Source: Bacteroidota bacterium
Lineage (GTDB): Bacteria > Bacteroidota > Bacteroidia > Bacteroidales > Bacteroidaceae
Length of the DNA: 53,283 bases
Direction of reading: 5' to 3'
NCBI GenBank assembly: GCA_023425865.1
Contig: JAFABV010000038.1
Coordinates: 1-53,283 of the forward strand
Each line of letters starts with the position of its first letter. Position 1 is the stretch's first letter. Below the pieces are notes generated by a model that saw only the letters and a list, made by a program, of their open reading frames with translations, made no database searches and had not been told where the DNA came from. Both the position numbers and the translations under genes were made by a program. This document shows, one piece after another, positions 49,942 to 53,283 of the stretch.

Positions 49942-51018
49942 ATGAAGAATACATTTGGACATATTTTCACGGTGTCGACCTTCGGCGAGAGCCATGGAGA
50001 AGCAGTGGGAGGGGTGGTAGATGGAATGCCTGCGGGTATTGACATCGACCTGGAGTTTATACAGCATGAATTAGACCGCCGCAAACCGGGACAGAGCCGT
50101 ATTACTACTTCTCGAAAGGAAGCGGACGAAGTGCAGTTCCTCAGTGGCGTGTTCGAGGGTAAGTCAACGGGTGCGCCTATTGGCTTTGTGGTTTTCAACA
50201 AAAACCAACATTCGAAAGACTATGATAATATGCGTAATATCTTCCGCCCTTCTCATGCCGATTTCACCTATCTCCAGAAGTATGGCCTCCGTGATCATCG
50301 GGGTGGTGGGCGTTCTTCGGCACGCATCACCATCAGTAGGGTTGTGGCTGGTGCCCTTGCCAAGCTCGCTCTCAGGCAGTTAGGTATCAGTGTCCAGGCC
50401 TTTACGATGCAAGTTGGCCCTATCAAGCTTGACCGTGACTATCGCCGTTATGACCTTGCGTTGACAGAGGAGAATTTGGTGAGATGTCCTGACCCGGAAA
50501 AGGCCAAGGAGATGGAGGAACTCATCGCTGAGGTAAAAAAGGCAGGCGATACCATTGGTGGAGTGATTGCATGTGTGGTAAAAGACTGTCCGGTTGGACT
50601 GGGTGAGCCTGAGTTCGGCAAACTTCATGCAGAACTGGGACATGCTATGCTCACGATTAATGCGGTGAAAGGATTTCAGTATGGCGAAGGCTTTGACGGC
50701 TTGACAGAACGTGGAAGCCAGCAGAACGACGTCTTCATCAATGATCATGGACGCATTTCCACGGCAACCAATCACAGTGGAGGTATTCAGGGAGGCATAA
50801 GCAACGGTCAGGATATTTACTTCCGTGTAGCCTTCAAACCTGTGGCGACCATCTTGATGGAGCAGAATACGGTAGATGTGGATGGCAATCCCACCACGCT
50901 CAATGTGCGCGGAAGGCACGACTCGTGTGTTTTGCCTCGTGCAGTCCCCATCGTCGAGGCCATGACAGCCATGGTGATATTAGACAATTATCTCTTGAAT
51001 AAGACCATTCATTTGTAA
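49942..51018 (+). CDS. aroC: chorismate synthase
   Basis: The 358-residue enzyme converts EPSP to chorismate using reduced FMN, the final step of the shikimate pathway. The N-terminal signature is NTFGHIFTVSTFGESHGEA, followed by RRKPGQSRITTSRKEAD, the FMN-binding HRGGGRSSARITISR and a C-terminal GISNGQDIYFRVAFKPVATI with RHDSCVLPRAVPIVEAM. All match the family and the length is normal. The start is the ATG at 49942 (MKNTFGH), not the one six codons upstream, because the conserved protein begins there. It follows the SlyD-like gene and ends before a strong terminator. Confidence 0.97.
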   Translation: MKNTFGHIFTVSTFGESHGEAVGGVVDGMPAGIDIDLEFIQHELDRRKPGQSRITTSRKEADEVQFLSGVFEGKSTGAPIGFVVFNKNQHSKDYDNMRNIFRPSHADFTYLQKYGLRDHRGGGRSSARITISRVVAGALAKLALRQLGISVQAFTMQVGPIKLDRDYRRYDLALTEENLVRCPDPEKAKEMEELIAEVKKAGDTIGGVIACVVKDCPVGLGEPEFGKLHAELGHAMLTINAVKGFQYGEGFDGLTERGSQQNDVFINDHGRISTATNHSGGIQGGISNGQDIYFRVAFKPVATILMEQNTVDVDGNPTTLNVRGRHDSCVLPRAVPIVEAMTAMVILDNYLLNKTIHL

Positions 51019-51040
51019 ATTCAAGAGTCATCATCACGCA

Positions 51041-51080
51041 AGAGCCGGGAATCCCACGAGGGATTCCCGGCTCTTATCTT
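51041..51080. terminator. terminator between aroC and pyrD
   Basis: AGAGCCGGGAATCCC pairs perfectly with GGGATTCCCGGCTCT around ACGA, followed by TATCTTTATT on the plus strand. The genes converge here. Confidence 0.85.
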
Positions 51081-51105
51081 TATTATGCAAGCGCAGTCGC
51101 GCTGG

Positions 51106-52011
51106 TCAAACCACGCCGATGATATCTGTGATACGCTTGCAGCCATGCTTTTCCAGCCAGTCGCTGATACCTTGTTTCACTTTTACAGTGACCGTTGGAT
51201 CAATAAAGTTAGCGGTGCCGATCTGAATGGCGGTAGCGCCGGCCATGAAGAATTCTATTGCGTCTTCTGCATTCATAATGCCACCAAGCCCAATAACAGG
51301 TATTTTCACGGCATGCGCTACGTCCCACACCATTCTGACGGCAATGGGCTTGACGGCAGGACCGCTCAAACCTCCTGTTCGGATGCTGAGCTTGGGTTGA
51401 CGTCGCTCAATGTCTATAGCCATTCCCATCAGCGTGTTGATGAGTGAAACGGAGTCTGCCCCCTCGTCTTCACAGGCCTTTGCGATCTCTGTAATATCGG
51501 TCACGTTGGGTGAGAGCTTCACAATCAGCGTCTTGTGGTAGACTTCGCGAACGGCTTTTACAACGCTTGCGGCGCTTGCACACGAAACCCCGAACGACAT
51601 GCCGCCTTCCTTGACATTGGGGCAGGAAATATTGAGTTCGATGGCAGGAATATGTTCAAGAGCGTCTATGCGAGCCGCACATTCGGCATAGCTTTCTATG
51701 GAATGTCCGCTAACATTGACAATCATATTGGTCTTGAAATCCTTAATCTGAGGATAGATATGCTCGCAGAAATAGTCTACTCCTTTGTTCTGTAATCCTA
51801 CGCAGTTGAGCATTCCGGCTGGAGTCTCTGCCATGCGGGGATAGTCGTTGCCTTCGCGATGCTCAAGTGTTGTTCCCTTGACGATGATGCCGCCCAATTC
51901 TTCCAAGTCGATGAAATCCTGGAACTCCAGTCCATAACCAAATGTGCCACTGGCAGTCATTACAGGATTACTGAGATGTAGTTGATTTATCTTTACATTT
52001 AAGTCTACCAT
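51106..52011 (-). CDS. pyrD: dihydroorotate dehydrogenase, class 1B catalytic subunit
   Basis: The 301-residue FMN enzyme oxidises dihydroorotate to orotate in pyrimidine synthesis, passing electrons to NAD through PyrK. It shows NPVMTASGTFGYGLEF near the N terminus, the AIELNISCPNVKEGG segment with the class 1 catalytic Cys at residue 130, VKLSPNVTDI, and GGLSGPAVKPIAVRMV with GLGGIMNAEDAIEFFMAGAT for FMN phosphate binding. The neighbouring pyrK overlaps it by seven bases, which identifies the 1B form. Start 52011 is used because the overlapping ATGG arrangement with pyrK is typical. Confidence 0.96.
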   Translation of the reverse strand: MVDLNVKINQLHLSNPVMTASGTFGYGLEFQDFIDLEELGGIIVKGTTLEHREGNDYPRMAETPAGMLNCVGLQNKGVDYFCEHIYPQIKDFKTNMIVNVSGHSIESYAECAARIDALEHIPAIELNISCPNVKEGGMSFGVSCASAASVVKAVREVYHKTLIVKLSPNVTDITEIAKACEDEGADSVSLINTLMGMAIDIERRQPKLSIRTGGLSGPAVKPIAVRMVWDVAHAVKIPVIGLGGIMNAEDAIEFFMAGATAIQIGTANFIDPTVTVKVKQGISDWLEKHGCKRITDIIGVV

Positions 52012-52829
52012 AACAGCGTCTTAATATTAAACACAGGTCCCTCCTTGCAAACACACAAATTACCTTCTGTAGTCTTCTCTACGCAGCATAGGCAAGCACC
52101 CAAACCACATGCCATAAGATTTTCAAGAGATGCTTCGCAACCGATGTTCTTCTTTTGCGCATAACGTGCTACAGAGACCATCATGGGCTTGGGACCACAG
52201 GTCTGAATAAAATCAAATTGTTCTTTGTCGAGGATAGAGTGGTTGGTCACAAATCCCTTCTCACCAACCGAGGCATCCTCTGTCGTTAGAAAGACAGGAC
52301 CGAGTTTCTCAAAATAGTTGAGCTCGTGTAAGTCTTTGGCCGAACGCGCGCCCAAAAGGAAATAGGGTACTCCTCCTGCCTTGACAATTTCTTGCCCTTG
52401 GAAAAGCAGAGGGGCTATACCGACGCCGCCACCCACAAGCAAAACTTTTGGTTTGGGGAAAGCTGAAAGTGATTTTGGGGGCGTAGTAGTTGGATGAAGT
52501 TGGCGAGCAATCTCGTCAAGAGAACTGAACGAGTTTCCTAAAGGATAAACTAAATTGAGTTTTTCTCCCTGTTCATGTGCGGCAATATCGTGTGTGCCGT
52601 CACCAATAATTGCCACCAAGAGCCATAGCTCGTTACGCTCCGTATCTACATAGTTGATGGAAATGGGGCGTCTGAGAAGCGTGTTGGGGGAGTGGTCGAC
52701 TCTAATTTCTACAAACTGCCCGGGTAGCATTGGGGGTAAAGGGGCTTCTTGGGTAAGCTTCAAAAGAACGTGTTTCTCACCTAAGATCTCCTTCGAGCGG
52801 ATCGTCAAGTCGAGACAATATTTCTTCAT
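52005..52829 (-). CDS. pyrK: dihydroorotate dehydrogenase electron-transfer subunit
   Basis: The 274-residue subunit carries FAD and a 2Fe-2S cluster and forms a heterotetramer with PyrD. The FAD region has NTLLRRPISINYVD, and the NAD region starts VLLVGGGVGIAPLLF. The C-terminal iron-sulfur cysteines are in ACGLGACLCCVEKTTEGNLC. The start is taken as the ATG at 52829 (MKKYCLDLTI). Two in-frame ATGs upstream (52859 and 52853) lie in or next to the -7 box, so they would not be on the mRNA or would be at its very end. It is the first gene of the pyrK-pyrD pair. Confidence 0.94.
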   Translation of the reverse strand: MKKYCLDLTIRSKEILGEKHVLLKLTQEAPLPPMLPGQFVEIRVDHSPNTLLRRPISINYVDTERNELWLLVAIIGDGTHDIAAHEQGEKLNLVYPLGNSFSSLDEIARQLHPTTTPPKSLSAFPKPKVLLVGGGVGIAPLLFQGQEIVKAGGVPYFLLGARSAKDLHELNYFEKLGPVFLTTEDASVGEKGFVTNHSILDKEQFDFIQTCGPKPMMVSVARYAQKKNIGCEASLENLMACGLGACLCCVEKTTEGNLCVCKEGPVFNIKTLLW

Positions 52830-52854
52830 ATCTATCTTTGATGGATTATTCATC

Positions 52855-52864
52855 TGCAAAGATA
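52855..52864 (-). promoter_or_regulatory. -7 box for pyrK-pyrD
   Basis: The minus strand reads TATCTTTGCA. Transcription would start near 52851, leaving about 20 bases before the chosen start. A second TAACTTTGCA on the minus strand at 53031-53040 could be an additional start. Confidence 0.6.
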
Positions 52865-53014
52865 GTTATTTTTCAGGACTGCGGAAAGGGCTGGTGTTAA
52901 AAGTTAGCATGATGCCAAGTTATGCGAAAGACGATGCCTTGTTCTTCTTCACGATATGTTAAAGCTATATATTATATATGTGTCATGAAGACCTACTTAC
53001 GGTATGATATATCC

Positions 53015-53157
53015 CTTGGAAGGTTGGTGATGCAAAGTTACCGATCACATGACGCACAAGAACGGCACCATACATGTATTGTACTATTGTTGGAAGAAAC
53101 GTATTTGATGGTCGGTGATGCCTAAGAACAACACCATACATGTATTGTACTATTGTT
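53015..53157. repeat. two direct copies of a palindrome-containing unit next to the right-hand IS
   Basis: The last 26 bases of each copy (53066-53091 and 53132-53157) are identical, containing CCATACATGTATTGTACTAT with an ACATGT centre. The segments before them (GGTTGGTGATGC... and GATGGTCGGTGATGC...) also match, apart from a 22-base insert in the first copy that contains the minus-strand TAACTTTGCA. The IS inverted repeat begins directly after the second copy. 52865-53014 holds nothing else I can name. Confidence 0.75.
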
Positions 53158-53283
53158 ACGCGAGTTCGGGATAAGAAAAGCATAAAAAAAGTTGGTAATC
53201 TCACTAATATTTTGTACCTTTATGGTTGAATATCAATAAATTATAAAAATATTGAGTGATGATTACCAAGGACAAAGTTATAG
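53158..53283 (+). mobile_element. left end of an IS982-type element (truncated by window edge)
   Basis: The 19-base inverted repeat ACGCGAGTTCGGGATAAGA is followed by an AT-rich leader with a possible promoter (TACCTTTATGG) and then a transposase start. The element has the same orientation as the one whose end is at 1-126. Confidence 0.75.
53259..53283 (+). CDS. transposase start, eight codons (IS982-type, truncated by window edge)
   Basis: The ATG at 53259 opens MITKDKVI, which fits the beginning I recall for Bacteroidetes IS982 transposases (MITKDKV...). It lies 82 bases after the terminal repeat. The gene runs off the window, so the family rests on eight residues, the shared repeat with 1-126 and the transposase tail seen there. 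Confidence 0.6.

Overview
The window looks like a contig from the Bacteroidales, most likely Prevotellaceae. The tmRNA tag reads GEKNYALAA. Promoters have the Bacteroidetes form, with a -7 box TAnnTTTG and, where visible, a TTG about 19-21 bases upstream. The gene content (outer-membrane beta-barrel receptors with ECF sigma/FecR, FimB/Mfa2-like lipoprotein, EpsG polymerase, AAA-ATPase-like/PD-(D/E)XK proteins) fits that group. I cannot fix the species. Both window ends lie inside copies of one IS982-type element: the last codons of a transposase at the left edge and the inverted repeat plus first codons at the right edge, in the same orientation. This suggests an assembly contig bounded by that repeat.

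Layout. 441-12797 (minus) is one exopolysaccharide/capsule operon, read from a Wza-like SLBB export protein to a Wzx flippase, a glycosyltransferase-acyltransferase fusion, a Wzz-like protein, an EpsG-type polymerase and three glycosyltransferases. An AAA-ATPase/nuclease gene sits between the export gene and a duplicated copy of that gene's own 3' end. 12.8-13.9 kb is non-coding, with an IS relic and a palindrome array. 13.9-20.2 kb (minus) holds two outer-membrane receptors; one is joined to an anti-sigma factor and an ECF sigma factor as a surface-signalling system. 20.2-22.1 kb is a dense field of tandem and palindromic repeats. 22.2-28.2 kb (plus) is a GC-rich metal-efflux operon: a His-rich small membrane protein, an RND pump fused to its outer-membrane channel, and an adaptor lipoprotein. 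28.6-30.6 kb encodes a large protein with a pRiA4b ORF-3-like domain. ssrA follows at 31 kb, then 1.5 kb of non-coding repeats.

32.9-39.5 kb (minus) is a housekeeping cluster: rlmN, pdxA, a flippase-like membrane protein, a sigma-54-type activator, lptE-like, a small helical protein, secG and tRNA-His. Then come a SpoIID-domain protein and an AmpG-like transporter (plus), an AraC regulator divergent from a YcaC-like hydrolase, a K+/H+ antiporter, a fimbrillin-type lipoprotein, flavodoxin, a second copy of the palindrome-array element, a small exported protein, a SlyD-like isomerase with a Cys/Gly tail, aroC, and the pyrimidine pair pyrD-pyrK.

The most unusual signal is a family of three arrays (13406, 32366 and 48032). 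Each has four or five 20-bp palindromes close to ATGGTTCTATATAGAACCAT at an exact 23-bp period. Two of them are embedded in a roughly 360-bp element present in opposite orientations. The second is the duplicated wza 3' end flanking the AAA-ATPase/nuclease gene. All calls are from reading sequence and motifs; no database search was run.
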